The notes: generated from the sequence alone by a model not told the origin. 64,000 bases of DNA from Microbacterium profundi (GCF_000763375.1 NZ_JPSY01000001.1:558001-622000); one strand, 5' to 3'; counted from the stretch's first letter, positions 17,476-25,201 are shown. Numbers and translations are program-made.

Positions 17476-17941
17476 ATGAACCGCCGCATGGACCATCGCC
17501 GCTGTCGCCGTGCTCGGCCTCAGCGCCTGCTCGGGCTCGCCCGCCGCTGAGGACGACACCTCGAACGGGTCCGGCGACTCAGCCCCGGTCGAAGAGACCA
17601 ACACCGACCAGTCCGTCGAGGACGCCTGCGGGATCGTCCTTCCGAAGCTGCAGGAGGCCAACGCCGCGGCGAGCGAGATCGACACGACCGGCGCCACCGA
17701 CCCGCAGACCACCGTCGACCAGTTCAGCACGGTCGTCGATGCCTTCGGTGAAGCCGCAGACAGCGTCGACAACGTCGAGGTGAAGGAAGCGACCTCTGCC
17801 GTGCACGAGGACTTCGCCGCACTCGGCGACGTGCTCTCCAAGGTGCTGATCGACCAGGACCTCACCGCCGCCGAGGGCATGACCACCATCACCGCCGATC
17901 TCACCGAGTCGGCGACGGCGCTGCAGGAACTCTGCAGCTGA
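17476..17941 (+). pseudogene. small lipoprotein gene with a frameshift in the signal peptide
   Basis: A strong ribosome binding site (GAGGGGAAACCT) precedes ATG 17476, but that frame ends after about 25 codons. Dropping one G from the GG at 17490-17491 restores MNRRMTIAAVAVLGLSACSGS, a textbook lipoprotein signal with lipobox LSAC, followed by the long frame that runs to TGA 17941 (about 140 mature residues, Asp/Glu/Thr/Val-rich, with a conserved-looking ACGIVLPKLQEANAAA). The gene is therefore broken by a +1 insertion, or the assembly carries one extra G. Translation from GTG 17510 would leave only half the signal peptide. Function unknown. Confidence 0.75.
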
Positions 17942-17973
17942 CCTCTGAACATCGAAAGCCCCGTGGCCCTTTT

Positions 17974-17989
17974 TGTCCTATCTCACGAA
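17974..17989 (+). repeat. left terminal inverted repeat of the cassette
   Basis: TGTCCTATCTCACGAA, preceded by the target duplicate CTTTT. A further CTCACGAAACATGTCAG lies inside at about 18061-18077. Confidence 0.85.
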
Positions 17990-17999
17990 AGGTGGCAGA

Positions 18000-18330
18000 G
18001 GGTGAGACGCGAGATCCCCGGGATCACTAGTGTCTGAAGTGACGTCGAGCCGTCAGTATTCTCACGAAACATGTCAGTAATCGCGTTTCACTCTGACGCC
18101 TCCATCGACCTGCCGGAAACGTCGAGCGGACGGTATTGGTGCAACAGGTTCCGGCAGGGGTTTTCGGCAGCTGCTTGATCGGCGTGTCTGCCCACACCCG
18201 GACCAACATCCTCAGCCTGCCAAAAATCGATTGATTTCGGCAGGCCCGAGCAAGAGAGGATGGTGTCGTAGCCGATGCCCAATTCCTACCGCACAACCCG
18301 CCGTTTCGGGAAGAACACGATTCATGGTGT
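18000..18330. other. stem-rich, gene-less left part of the cassette
   Basis: No supported gene. It contains the 10-bp inverted pair CCTGCCGGAA (18109-18118) / TTCCGGCAGG (18149-18158), and a hairpin with arms GCCTGCC (18215-18221) and GGCAGGC (18239-18245) whose AT-rich interior (AAATC/GATTT) can extend the stem. The latter could end the leftward hsp20-GNAT transcript. Minus-strand frames here look like degraded coding DNA, but no family could be named. Confidence 0.55.
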
Positions 18331-18777
18331 CTAGACGTGAACCTGGGCGATGACCTCGCCGAATTCCGTCTCTCCGATCGGTTCAAAGCCCACACTGCGG
18401 AAGAAGGCCTCGGGGCCGGTCTCGCCGGCTTCGTACATGACGTTGACGTGGTCGAATCCGCGTTGGCATGCTTCCTCCGTCAGTTTCTCCACGGCGAAGC
18501 GGCCGATGCCACGGCGCTGTTCGTCGGCGTCGACGTTGATACGCCACAGGACGGAGCGGAAGTGCTCGTAGGGTGCTTCGGGTTCGAAGTTCGCGCTGAG
18601 GAAGCCGACGACCTGGTCGTCGTCGAGCACGACCCGTTGCCATGACGTGAGCGGGTTCACCACTGTGGCCGCGATGCCGTAGCTCACGGGGGAGAGGAAC
18701 TCCTCTTGTCCGGGCTTGAGTGACATGTTGTTGACGTCGACGATCGTTGAGGGAGAAAGCTCGACAAGTTGGAGCAC
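18331..18777 (-). CDS. GNAT-family N-acetyltransferase, cassette copy
   Basis: A 148-residue protein of the GNAT fold, with the acetyl-CoA loop in DADEQRRGIGRFAVEKL (Q/RxxGxG/A motif) at about residues 82-98. It is clearly paralogous to the chromosomal protein at 25291-25749: shared SLKPGQE, PVSYGIAATV, TSWQRV, EHFRSVLWRINVDAD and GPEAFF segments, roughly two thirds identical by eye. The acceptor substrate is unknown. The start is GTG 18777 with GAGGAG nine bases upstream; an in-frame stop lies just before it. It is the last gene of the leftward hsp20 unit, behind a strong hairpin. Confidence 0.85.
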   Translation of the reverse strand: MLQLVELSPSTIVDVNNMSLKPGQEEFLSPVSYGIAATVVNPLTSWQRVVLDDDQVVGFLSANFEPEAPYEHFRSVLWRINVDADEQRRGIGRFAVEKLTEEACQRGFDHVNVMYEAGETGPEAFFRSVGFEPIGETEFGEVIAQVHV

Positions 18778-18842
18778 TTCTCATCACTCCTCTCGAATTT
18801 GAGTTTCGCTTCCTTGGCTTCTTTGGCGACCCTCGAGGCCGC

Positions 18843-18873
18843 TGCCCGGAGCCCTCCGGCGGGGCTCCGGGCA
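18843..18873. terminator. strong hairpin between the short gene and GNAT
   Basis: TGCCCGGAGCCC (18843-18854) and GGGCTCCGGGCA (18862-18873) pair perfectly over 12 bp with a 7-base loop. No U-run follows on either strand. It may terminate, attenuate or stabilise mRNA between the two leftward genes. Confidence 0.6.
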
Positions 18874-18884
18874 CCTCGTGAAGG

Positions 18885-19169
18885 TCACGACCGGTCCGGG
18901 GGTGATCGGACTCTCGATCTGACTCTCGCCGCCGGGCGTCGATCGACAAGGCGCCATCCTGCGTTCCCGCCCCAGACCCGGGAAACGTGATTGTGTGGTG
19001 GGCACGGGAGGGTTTCGAGGATGACGCGATCACCGAAGCCGCAGGCGGTCATGATCGCCGCGAATTGGGCCGTCACCCACTCTCGGTCCTGCAGCAGCAA
19101 TTCGAGGGTGTCCTGCTGGGTAGCCGGTGGGGAATCGACGCCGGTCGCGGTGGTGGTGTTCAGGACCAT
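18885..19169 (-). CDS. short hypothetical protein in the hsp20 unit
   Basis: A 94-residue reading frame starting at 19169 with a near-ideal AGGAGGTGTCGAT leader, 38 bases after the hsp20 stop. Residues 1-50 (DTLELLLQDREWVTAQFAAIMTA) look like the short acidic proteins that accompany hsp20 in some actinobacteria, which is a recollection and not a search result. The last 40 residues are Arg-rich and low in hydrophobics, so the true C-terminus may have been lost by a frameshift. No function can be assigned. Confidence 0.55.
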   Translation of the reverse strand: MVLNTTTATGVDSPPATQQDTLELLLQDREWVTAQFAAIMTACGFGDRVILETLPCPPHNHVSRVWGGNAGWRLVDRRPAARVRSRVRSPPDRS

Positions 19170-19207
19170 ATCGACACCTCCTGTCGGCGGTGGAGAGTGC
19201 GCTCCGG

Positions 19208-19651
19208 TCAGGCGCTGATGCTCTTGGCCTCCTTCCTGCCCGATATGGCGTCGCGGCTGCCGATGCTGATCTTGCGGGGCTTGGCCTGCTCGGCGATAGG
19301 GATCCGCAGCCGCAGCACGCCGGCGGTGTAATCGGCGTCGACCTTCTCCGTGTCCAGCGCGTCGCCTAGCACCAGCTGGCGGCTGAAAACACCCCAGGAG
19401 CGCTCGGCAGCGACGGCGTTCGCGGCATCCGGCATGTGACTGAGCCGTTCGGCGCGGATGGTCAGCACATTGCGCTCCACGTCGATGTCGAGCTTGTCCG
19501 AGTCAATGCCGGGCAGGTCGAGCTCGACTACGAACTCGTCCCCTTCCCGCCACGCGTCCAGCGGCATGCTCGATGGCCGGGCGGCGGTTCCGAAGATCTG
19601 CTGTGTGAGCCGGTCGAGGTCACGGAATGGGTCATTGTGTTGCAACAGCAT
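19208..19651 (-). CDS. Hsp20/alpha-crystallin small heat-shock protein
   Basis: A 147-residue small heat-shock chaperone that holds unfolded proteins during stress. The alpha-crystallin domain spans about residues 30-130 and includes [41 protein letters not shown] and the end [11 protein letters not shown]; its IPI is the inter-dimer IXI contact. The GGAGGA ribosome binding site is good. It is divergent from a MerR/HspR-like gene across a 116-bp gap containing a long palindrome, the normal arrangement for repressor-controlled hsp20. It is carried inside the transposon-like cassette, so heat or protein-damage tolerance is a likely cargo trait. Confidence 0.95.
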   Translation of the reverse strand: MLLQHNDPFRDLDRLTQQIFGTAARPSSMPLDAWREGDEFVVELDLPGIDSDKLDIDVERNVLTIRAERLSHMPDAANAVAAERSWGVFSRQLVLGDALDTEKVDADYTAGVLRLRIPIAEQAKPRKISIGSRDAISGRKEAKSISA

Positions 19652-19685
19652 TTCTGCATCTCCTCCATCTCACTGTAGTTGTGGG

Positions 19686-19710
19686 CCACTCGATAATCTG
19701 TGTCGAGTGG
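19686..19710. promoter_or_regulatory. palindromic operator between hsp20 and merR
   Basis: CCACTCGA (19686-19693) and TCGAGTGG (19703-19710) are perfect 8-bp arms nine bases apart. A second small palindrome, GTATA-GGTTT-TATAC, follows at 19710-19724 and may contain the -10 regions. The half-site orientation is opposite to the classical HAIR box (CTTGAGT-N7-ACTCAAG) of HspR. Confidence 0.65.
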
Positions 19711-19767
19711 TATAGGTTTTATACATCTGATCCCATAGGTATTGCAAGCCCGGAAGGGAAGAGAATT

Positions 19768-20097
19768 TTGGAGAATGCAGAGTCCTCTCGCGCACGCGGG
19801 GTGTACGGCATCGCCGTCGCAGCCGAACTCGTCGGTGTCGGCGAACAAGCACTGCGTCTGTATGAGCGCAAAGGACTGGTGGAACCCGGCCGCACCGCTG
19901 GCGGCACGCGTCGCTACAGCGAAAACGACCTGTCCATCCTTCGACGAGTCGTCGAGTTGCTCGACGCCGGTGTGAACCTCACCGGTGCCCGCCACGTGCT
20001 CGCGCTGGAGACCACCAACCGTCTCCTGCGCGCCCAGCTGGACGAATCTGCACAGCAGGCCGTCGACGAGACCCCGAGAGTACCGGACGCGCTATGA
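19768..20097 (+). CDS. MerR-family regulator resembling HspR
   Basis: A 109-residue MerR protein. The winged helix is at about residues 12-80: VYGIAVAAELVGVGEQALRL, YERKGLVEPGRTAGGTRRYSENDL, ILRRVVELLDAGVNLTGARHVL, then a short coiled coil (TTNRLLRAQLDESAQQ). The PGRTAGGTRRYS and VNLTGA segments are those of HspR-type repressors of chaperone genes. Divergence from hsp20 supports that role. The TTG start at 19768 is preceded by GGAAGGGAAGAG. It has no cysteine-rich metal loop, so metal sensing is unlikely. Confidence 0.85.
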   Translation: MENAESSRARGVYGIAVAAELVGVGEQALRLYERKGLVEPGRTAGGTRRYSENDLSILRRVVELLDAGVNLTGARHVLALETTNRLLRAQLDESAQQAVDETPRVPDAL

Positions 20098-20115
20098 GGA
20101 TCCGCGCCCTCGGTA

Positions 20116-20260
20116 TATAATCCGGGTGACGTCTGACGGGCGATGAGGCTCGTCAAGCTCCCAACCTTCACGGTTACGGCAACAGGCGTTTACGCACTGG
20201 TCCGGCTCGATCCTTCCTCCCGTCAGACGAACACTGGTTCTGACTGATTGGAGTGTTGAG
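20116..20260 (+). promoter_or_regulatory. promoter and structured leader of the small gene at 20261
   Basis: A consensus -10 TATAAT (20116-20121) is followed by about 130 bases of leader. GTCTGACGGG (20131-20140) pairs perfectly with CCCGTCAGAC (20219-20228). Alternatively GACGGGC (20135-20141) pairs with GCTCGTC (20148-20154) as a tight hairpin, so the two pairings exclude each other. It matches no riboswitch class I know. Confidence 0.5.
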
Positions 20261-20551
20261 ATGTCCCCGATGCCCGATCCCCGGTTCGAATTGCACAGGA
20301 TCACCGCAACAGAATGGTTGATCCTGGACCATCGGTACGGCCCGAACGATGCGCGGCGAACCATCGCCTGCGTGTACGCCCTGGACGAGAACGAAGTCAG
20401 CGTCACGTGGTTGCGCGAGCTCCCGCTGGCGCTCTATTACCAGACGGCATTCGACGTCCTGGAAGACGTACAGAGGTTCTACGCAAGAGACCGTTCACAG
20501 CGCCCGAGCCCGATCCCGCATATGCCGCCCCCCATGATGGCTACCGCTTAG
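20261..20551 (+). CDS. small hypothetical protein behind a structured leader
   Basis: A 96-residue protein (MSPMPDPRFELHRITATEWL onward) with a good ribosome binding site (GGAG eleven bases before ATG). The centre (WLILDHRYGPNDARRTIACVYALDENEVSVTWL) reads like a small alpha/beta domain and the C-terminus is Pro/Met-rich. I do not recognise the family. It lies in the cassette between the MerR gene and the gene remnants. Confidence 0.6.
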   Translation: MSPMPDPRFELHRITATEWLILDHRYGPNDARRTIACVYALDENEVSVTWLRELPLALYYQTAFDVLEDVQRFYARDRSQRPSPIPHMPPPMMATA

Positions 20552-20715
20552 CCCCCCCGGGCGCGGACGGTGCACCTGAGACACTGGAACTGGTGTGGTG
20601 CTGCTGAAGACCAGTGCGAGGGCGTCGCGTACGATGTCGGATTCGTCGCGCTGTTCACCCGTCGCGAGGTCGTGCACGCGATCCTTGGGCAATTGGGGCA
20701 CACGCACGCACGACC

Positions 20716-20915
20716 TCAGAGGAGGGCGCTGACTCTCTCCGCGGTTTCTTTCGCGGAGCCAGGGTTCTGGCCGGTGACGAGGTTGCCGTCGACGATGGCG
20801 TAGGAGACGAACGGGATGTTGGCCTTCTCGTACAGCGCTCCCCCGGTTCTTCACCTCGTCTTCGGCGTTGTACGGCACGAGCTTGTCGGCAACACGACGG
20901 ATGCCTTCCGCCAAA
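20716..20915 (-). pseudogene. C-terminal remnant of a DJ-1/PfpI-family protein
   Basis: Only the last third remains: ADKLVPYNAEDEVKNRG, then, after a frame change, ALYEKANIPFVSYAIVDG and NLVTGQNPGSAKETAERVS to the stop at 20716-20718. The TGQNP motif near the C-terminus is characteristic of DJ-1/Hsp31-type class I glutamine amidotransferase-like proteins. The two parts are joined by a run of five Gs; four would keep the frame. The upstream two thirds, including the nucleophile-elbow Cys, are absent. The edge near 20915 is approximate. Confidence 0.75.
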
Positions 20916-21184
20916 CCTGGCATCTACCCGTCGGCGAGAACCGGCTCACCTACCGGGAGTTCGTTACCCTCGCCAGCGACGTCTTCAACCGGGACGGCAA
21001 GTACACCCTCATCCCCAAGCTCGCCCTGACCGCGGCCGGCCTCTCCTCATCGCAAGCACGCGAGCTGCGAGAACTCCTGCCCCGGTGCGAGCACGACAAC
21101 CGCTTCGACTCGGCTAAGTTCACCACACGGTTCCCCACGTTCAAGATCACCACTTACCGCGAAGGTCTCAACATCATCGGCTAG
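20887..21184 (+). pseudogene. C-terminal remnant of an NAD-dependent epimerase/dehydratase
   Basis: From about 20887 the plus strand encodes TTDAFRQTWHLPVGENRLTY, then LTAAGLSSSQARELRELL, FDSAKFTTRFP and TYREGLNIIG to TAG 21184. This matches the C-terminal third of SDR-type NAD(P)-dependent epimerase/NmrA-like proteins (QTWHLP, DSSKF and xxEGI segments). The N-terminal Rossmann half is missing; upstream sequence belongs to the oppositely oriented DJ-1 remnant. The two fragments abut at about 20880-20915, indicating a deletion or recombination junction. Confidence 0.7.
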
Positions 21185-21240
21185 GAACATCACATCGGAC
21201 CGGACCGTCGCGGACAGGCAGCCTCTGAGGCACCGACGTC

Positions 21241-21317
21241 CTCAGTGAGAATCCGACAGGCTCGTGAGAGGTTCCGCCAACTTCGTGAGGATCCGACACG
21301 CTTCGTGAGATCGGACA
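21241..21317 (-). repeat. right end of the cassette: four 20-bp subterminal repeats
   Basis: Four imperfect units with period 20 begin at 21241, 21261, 21281 and 21301, each carrying (T)CGTGAGA/G followed by a TCCGAC-like block. The last ends in the terminal inverted repeat 21302-21317. They look like multiple transposase-binding sites. Confidence 0.75.
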
Positions 21318-21365
21318 CTTTTCGGTCGCGGGGCGTTCGGCGTTCGCAGGGACTTGCAACCGTTG

Positions 21366-21393
21366 CCTTGCCGTTATCTGGCGCCCGGTATGA
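21366..21393 (+). promoter_or_regulatory. promoter of the L,D-transpeptidase gene
   Basis: CTTGCC (21366-21371), a 16-bp spacer and TATGAT (21388-21393) form a reasonable sigma-70-type promoter about 40 bases before the GTG. It lies just outside the cassette, so the insertion left this promoter intact. Confidence 0.5.
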
Positions 21394-21433
21394 TACGTGA
21401 GAAGGTCACACTGAAATCACGGGGGGTGAGTAG

Positions 21434-22882
21434 GTGGCTGGTCTCATCGAGGCACCTGACGCGAACACTGCGCAGACCGCTGTCATCCCGCCATCCGCTG
21501 GCGAAACGGCACCGCAGTGGGCTCCGCGCGAGCCCACTCCCAAGAAGCGCCACGTCGGGCTCTGGGTCGGCGTCGCCGTCGGCGTGCTCGCTCTGGGCGC
21601 TGCCGCGGCATCCACGATCCTCATCGCACCCGGCACCTCGATCGCCGGGGTTCCCGTCGGGGGTCTGACTCCCGGAGCAGCGGCAGACGTCGTCACCGCG
21701 CACCTTGCGAACACCGAGATCACGCTCGCCGGCGCCGGCGCCGATCAGGTCGTGACCGGTGCCGACCTGGGTGCGACGATCGATGCGCGTGCTCTTGCAG
21801 ACGAGGCGTTCGCGTCGCACCCGATGTGGAATGTCACCTCCTGGATGCCGGAGCCGATCGCCGGAACCATCACCCTCGACCCTGATCTCGCGCATGACTC
21901 ATTGCGAGAGCTCCTCCCCGCCAGCTACGAGGACGCCATCGACGCCGGCGTCGCGTTCGATGCGACGAGCGCTTCGTACCTGACGACGCCCGCCGTCGCG
22001 GGCACCGGAGTCGATCTTGACGGACTGACCAGCGCGATCACCGCAGCCCTCGCCGACGGCGAAGACTCGCTGACCTACTCGGGCGACCCGGCCGAGGCCC
22101 CCGCCCCGGTCGGCGACGACGAAGCCGCCGCCGTGGCGGAAAAGCTCAACACGATGCTCGCGACGATCGGCTTCTACGTCGGCGCGGAGCGCACCGTACC
22201 GATCGATCCTGCCGTCGCCGCGACCTGGCTCGAGGCCGTCGATCAGGATGGCGAGCTGAGCATCGTCGCCGATGAGACCGCGATCCAGGCGACCGTGGAC
22301 GCACTGCCCGCCGCCGTCAACCGCGCAGCTGTGGATGCCGAGTCGATCACCAACGCCGGCGGCGACGTCCTCCGAGAGCTGACTGCCGGCGTCACCGGAC
22401 GCACGCTCGGCGACACCAGCACGTTGGCATCCGACTTCGCCGAGAAGCTCGAGGCGGGCGATGCCGTCCAGCCGCTCGAGGTCAGCGAGGTGCCCTTCGC
22501 GAGCACTACGCTCGCGCGAGAGATCGACATCAACCTCGCCACCCAGACCGTCTCCGCGATCGAGAACAGCGTCGTGGTCGACTCCTGGCTTGTCTCCTCC
22601 GGCGCCGGAGAGAACGCCACGAACACCGGCTCGTTCCAGATCGGCTGGAAGACGTCCAGTCAGGACATGGGCAACCCCGACCTCACGGAGGCGCCCAACT
22701 ACTTCCAGCCGGACGTGCCGTGGGTCATGTACTTCAACGGTGACGAGGCGCTGCACGGTGTCTACTGGCACAGCAACTGGGGCACGCCGATGAGTCACGG
22801 CTGCGTGGGCATGCCCATCGACGCTGCGCAGTGGCTGTACAACTGGACGCCCGAGGGCGTCAACGTCTACGTGCACTACTGA
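21434..22882 (+). CDS. membrane-anchored L,D-transpeptidase (YkuD family)
   Basis: A 482-residue cell-wall enzyme that should form 3-3 cross-links in peptidoglycan. A cytoplasmic N-terminus (1-40) is followed by one membrane helix (about 41-61). Two repeats of a peptidoglycan-binding-like domain cover residues 70-345, and the YkuD catalytic domain is at about 350-482. The catalytic motif HGVYWHSNWGTPMSHGCVGM contains the nucleophile C457 with the preceding SHG. The GTG start follows GGGGGGTGAG. It is convergent with icd across a long terminator hairpin. Confidence 0.92.
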   Translation: MAGLIEAPDANTAQTAVIPPSAGETAPQWAPREPTPKKRHVGLWVGVAVGVLALGAAAASTILIAPGTSIAGVPVGGLTPGAAADVVTAHLANTEITLAGAGADQVVTGADLGATIDARALADEAFASHPMWNVTSWMPEPIAGTITLDPDLAHDSLRELLPASYEDAIDAGVAFDATSASYLTTPAVAGTGVDLDGLTSAITAALADGEDSLTYSGDPAEAPAPVGDDEAAAVAEKLNTMLATIGFYVGAERTVPIDPAVAATWLEAVDQDGELSIVADETAIQATVDALPAAVNRAAVDAESITNAGGDVLRELTAGVTGRTLGDTSTLASDFAEKLEAGDAVQPLEVSEVPFASTTLAREIDINLATQTVSAIENSVVVDSWLVSSGAGENATNTGSFQIGWKTSSQDMGNPDLTEAPNYFQPDVPWVMYFNGDEALHGVYWHSNWGTPMSHGCVGMPIDAAQWLYNWTPEGVNVYVHY

Positions 22883-22910
22883 GGCTTCGGGCTCAGCATC
22901 GCTGAGACGA

Positions 22911-22944
22911 AGAGCGGGCGGATGCCGTAGCATCCGCCCGCTCT
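22911..22944. terminator. bidirectional terminator between ldt and icd
   Basis: AGAGCGGGCGGATGC (22911-22925) pairs perfectly with GCATCCGCCCGCTCT (22930-22944) around a CGTA loop, followed by TTCGTT. A 15-bp stem between convergent genes is a strong terminator for both. The core GGCGGATGCCGNNGCATCCGCC recurs at 47585-47610. Confidence 0.85.
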
Positions 22945-22955
22945 TTCGTTCTGTG

Positions 22956-25172
22956 TCAGAACGCGTCGATGATCCCGTTCAGGGTCTGCGACGGGCGCAT
23001 CACCTTCGTGACCTTCTCGACGTCGGGGCGGTAGTAGCCGCCGATGTCGACCGCCGTGCCCTGAGCGCCGTTGAGCTCGGAGACGATCTCCTGCTCCTTG
23101 GCTGCGAGGTCTGCGGCGATCGGGACGAACGCCGCGGCGAGGTCCGCATCCTTGGTCTGCGCGGCGAGCTCCTGCGCCCAGTACAGGCCCAGATAGAAGT
23201 GGCTGCCGCGGTTGTCGATCGTGCCGAGCTTGCGTCCGGGAGAGCGGTCCTCTTCGAGGAAGGTTCCCGTCGCAGCATCCAGTGTCTCGGCGAGCACGCG
23301 CGCCTTCTCATTGCTGTTTCGATCGGCGAAGTGCTCGAGCGAAGCCGCCAGCGCGAAGAACTCGCCCAGCGAGTCCCACCGCAGGTAGTTCTCTTCGACG
23401 AGCTGCTGCACGTGCTTCGGGGCTGATCCGCCTGCACCGGTCTCGAACAGTCCGCCGCCGGCGAGCAGCGGAACGATGCTCAGCATCTTCGCCGAAGTAC
23501 CCACCTCGAGGATCGGGAACAGATCGGTCAGGTAGTCGCGCAGCACGTTGCCGGACACCGAGATGGTGTCGAGGCCATGGCGCATGCGGGCGAGCGTGTA
23601 GCGAGTCGCCTCCTCCGGGGCGAGGATCGAGATCTGCGCTCCCTTGGTGTCGAGCGTCGCAAGGGCCTGGTGCACCTTCGCGATCAGCTGCGCGTCGTGC
23701 GCACGGTTCACATCGAGCCAGAACACGGCAGGGTCCCCGGTCGCCTGGGCGCGCGATACGGCCAGACGCACCCAGTCGATCACGGGGATGTGCTTGGTCT
23801 GCGTCGCACGCCAGATGTCGCCGGCACCGACGGTGTGCTCGATGAGCACGACGCCCCCGCCGTCCACGACCTCGACGAGGCCGGGGGCCGCGATCTCGAA
23901 CGTCTTGTCGTGGCTGCCGTACTCCTCGGCGGCCTGGGCCATCAGGCCGACGTTCGGCACTGTGCCGATGGTGGCGGGGTTGAGCGGACCGTTCGCGATC
24001 ACGTCGTCGATCACAGCCTGGTACACACTGGCGTAGGAGGAGTCCGGGATCACGGCGAGAGTGTCGTCCTCGCCACCGTCGACGCCCCAGAGCTTTCCGC
24101 CGTTGCGCACGAGCGCGGGCATCGAGGCATCGACGATCACGTCCGACGGTACGTGCAGGTTGGTGATGCCCTTGTCGGAGTTCGTGTACGACAGGCGCGG
24201 CCCGTTCTCGAGGGCGCCGGCGAACTCGTCGGCGATCTCCTTGCCGCCCTCGATTGCCGACAGGCCGGTCAGGATCGAGCCCAGACCGTCGTTGGGGCTG
24301 AGACCTGCCGCGGCGAGCTTGTCGCCGAAGCGGGCGAAGACGTCGGTGAAGAAGGTCTTGACGACGTGACCGAAGATGATCGGGTCGGAGACCTTCATCA
24401 TCGTGGCCTTGAGGTGCACCGAGTACAGCACGTCGTCGGTCTTGGCCGCCTCGAACGTCTCCGCGAGGAAGGCGTCGAGAGCGGATGCCGAGAGGAACGT
24501 CGCGTCGATGATCTCGCGCGGCAGCACCTTGAGGTTGTCCTTGAGTACCGTGACCGTGCCGTCTTCGGCGGTGTGACGGATGGTGAGGACGTCATCGTGC
24601 GCGGCGACCCACGACTTCTCGTTGTGCTTGAAGTCATCGGCGGTCATCGTCGCGACGCGGGTCTTCGAACCTTCGGCGAACGGCTTGTTCGTGTGCGGGT
24701 GCTTCTTGGCGTAGTTCTTGACGGCGAGGGGAGCACGGCGATCGCTGTTGCCCTCGCGCAGCACGGGGTTCACTGCCGAGCCCTTGATGCGGTCGTAGCG
24801 CGCGCGGACGTCCTTCTCCTCGAGCGAGGAGGGCTCGTCGGGGAAGCTGGGGATGTCGTAGCCCTGGCCCTGCAGTTCGGCGATGGCGGCCTTGAGCTGC
24901 GGGATGGATGCCGAGATGTTCGGCAGCTTGATGATGTTCGCCTCTGGCAGGGTCGCGAGACCGCCGAGCTCGGCGAGTGCGTCGGAGACCTCTTGATCGG
25001 CGCTGAGCTGCTGCGGGAATGCCGCGAGGATGCGTCCTGCCAGCGAGATGTCACGGGTTTCGATCTCGACCCCCGCCTTGCCCGCATAGGCCTGGACGAT
25101 CGGGAGGAACGATGCGGTGGCCAGAGCCGGTGCCTCGTCCGTGTAGGTGTAGATGATGGCGTCGTCGGTCAC
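22956..25172 (-). CDS. icd: NADP-dependent isocitrate dehydrogenase, monomeric type
   Basis: This enzyme converts isocitrate to 2-oxoglutarate with NADPH production in the TCA cycle. The 738-residue length, the start [14 protein letters not shown] and the end [14 protein letters not shown] identify the monomeric class found in actinobacteria and some proteobacteria. Substrate- and metal-binding segments such as [26 protein letters not shown] and WLDVNRAHD are intact. The GTG start has CGGAG upstream. An 18-bp motif at 25202-25219, 30 bases before the start, is nearly identical to one before sucC, suggesting joint control of TCA-cycle genes. Confidence 0.97.
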   Translation of the reverse strand: MTDDAIIYTYTDEAPALATASFLPIVQAYAGKAGVEIETRDISLAGRILAAFPQQLSADQEVSDALAELGGLATLPEANIIKLPNISASIPQLKAAIAELQGQGYDIPSFPDEPSSLEEKDVRARYDRIKGSAVNPVLREGNSDRRAPLAVKNYAKKHPHTNKPFAEGSKTRVATMTADDFKHNEKSWVAAHDDVLTIRHTAEDGTVTVLKDNLKVLPREIIDATFLSASALDAFLAETFEAAKTDDVLYSVHLKATMMKVSDPIIFGHVVKTFFTDVFARFGDKLAAAGLSPNDGLGSILTGLSAIEGGKEIADEFAGALENGPRLSYTNSDKGITNLHVPSDVIVDASMPALVRNGGKLWGVDGGEDDTLAVIPDSSYASVYQAVIDDVIANGPLNPATIGTVPNVGLMAQAAEEYGSHDKTFEIAAPGLVEVVDGGGVVLIEHTVGAGDIWRATQTKHIPVIDWVRLAVSRAQATGDPAVFWLDVNRAHDAQLIAKVHQALATLDTKGAQISILAPEEATRYTLARMRHGLDTISVSGNVLRDYLTDLFPILEVGTSAKMLSIVPLLAGGGLFETGAGGSAPKHVQQLVEENYLRWDSLGEFFALAASLEHFADRNSNEKARVLAETLDAATGTFLEEDRSPGRKLGTIDNRGSHFYLGLYWAQELAAQTKDADLAAAFVPIAADLAAKEQEIVSELNGAQGTAVDIGGYYRPDVEKVTKVMRPSQTLNGIIDAF

Positions 25173-25201
25173 CGGGAGTTTCTCCGTTCACGAGTCAAAA
25201 C

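Larger units (their letters stand above)
17974..21317. mobile_element. 3344-bp cassette with inverted ends and target duplication but no transposase
   Basis: The left end reads TGTCCTATCTCACGAA (17974-17989) and the right end, reverse-complemented, TGTCCGATCTCACGAA (21317-21302): 15 of 16 identical. CTTTT flanks both sides (17969-17973 and 21318-21322), a 5-bp target-site duplication. Further CTCACGA copies lie inside each end, as expected for multi-site transposase binding. Inside are a GNAT gene, a short gene, hsp20, a MerR gene, a small hypothetical gene and two gene remnants, and no transposase. The DNA is less GC-rich than the flanks. This is the structure of a mobile insertion cassette moved in trans; the responsible IS family cannot be named by eye. 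Confidence 0.85.

Noticed and set aside
18027..18395. Gene on the minus strand at the cassette left end
   Set aside because: Frames overlap the GNAT gene, are Arg/Ser-rich and match no family I know; at most degraded coding DNA.
19686..19710. Classical HAIR (HspR) box
   Set aside because: Half-sites are ACTCGA...TCGAGT, the opposite orientation to CTTGAGT-N7-ACTCAAG, with a nine-base centre.
20125..20230. Fluoride riboswitch in the 20.1-kb leader
   Set aside because: GGGCGATGAGG is superficially similar, but the second conserved strand and a CrcB/fluoride gene are missing.
17974..21317. Complete insertion sequence
   Set aside because: No reading frame inside shows a DDE transposase or serine recombinase; only ends and cargo are present.
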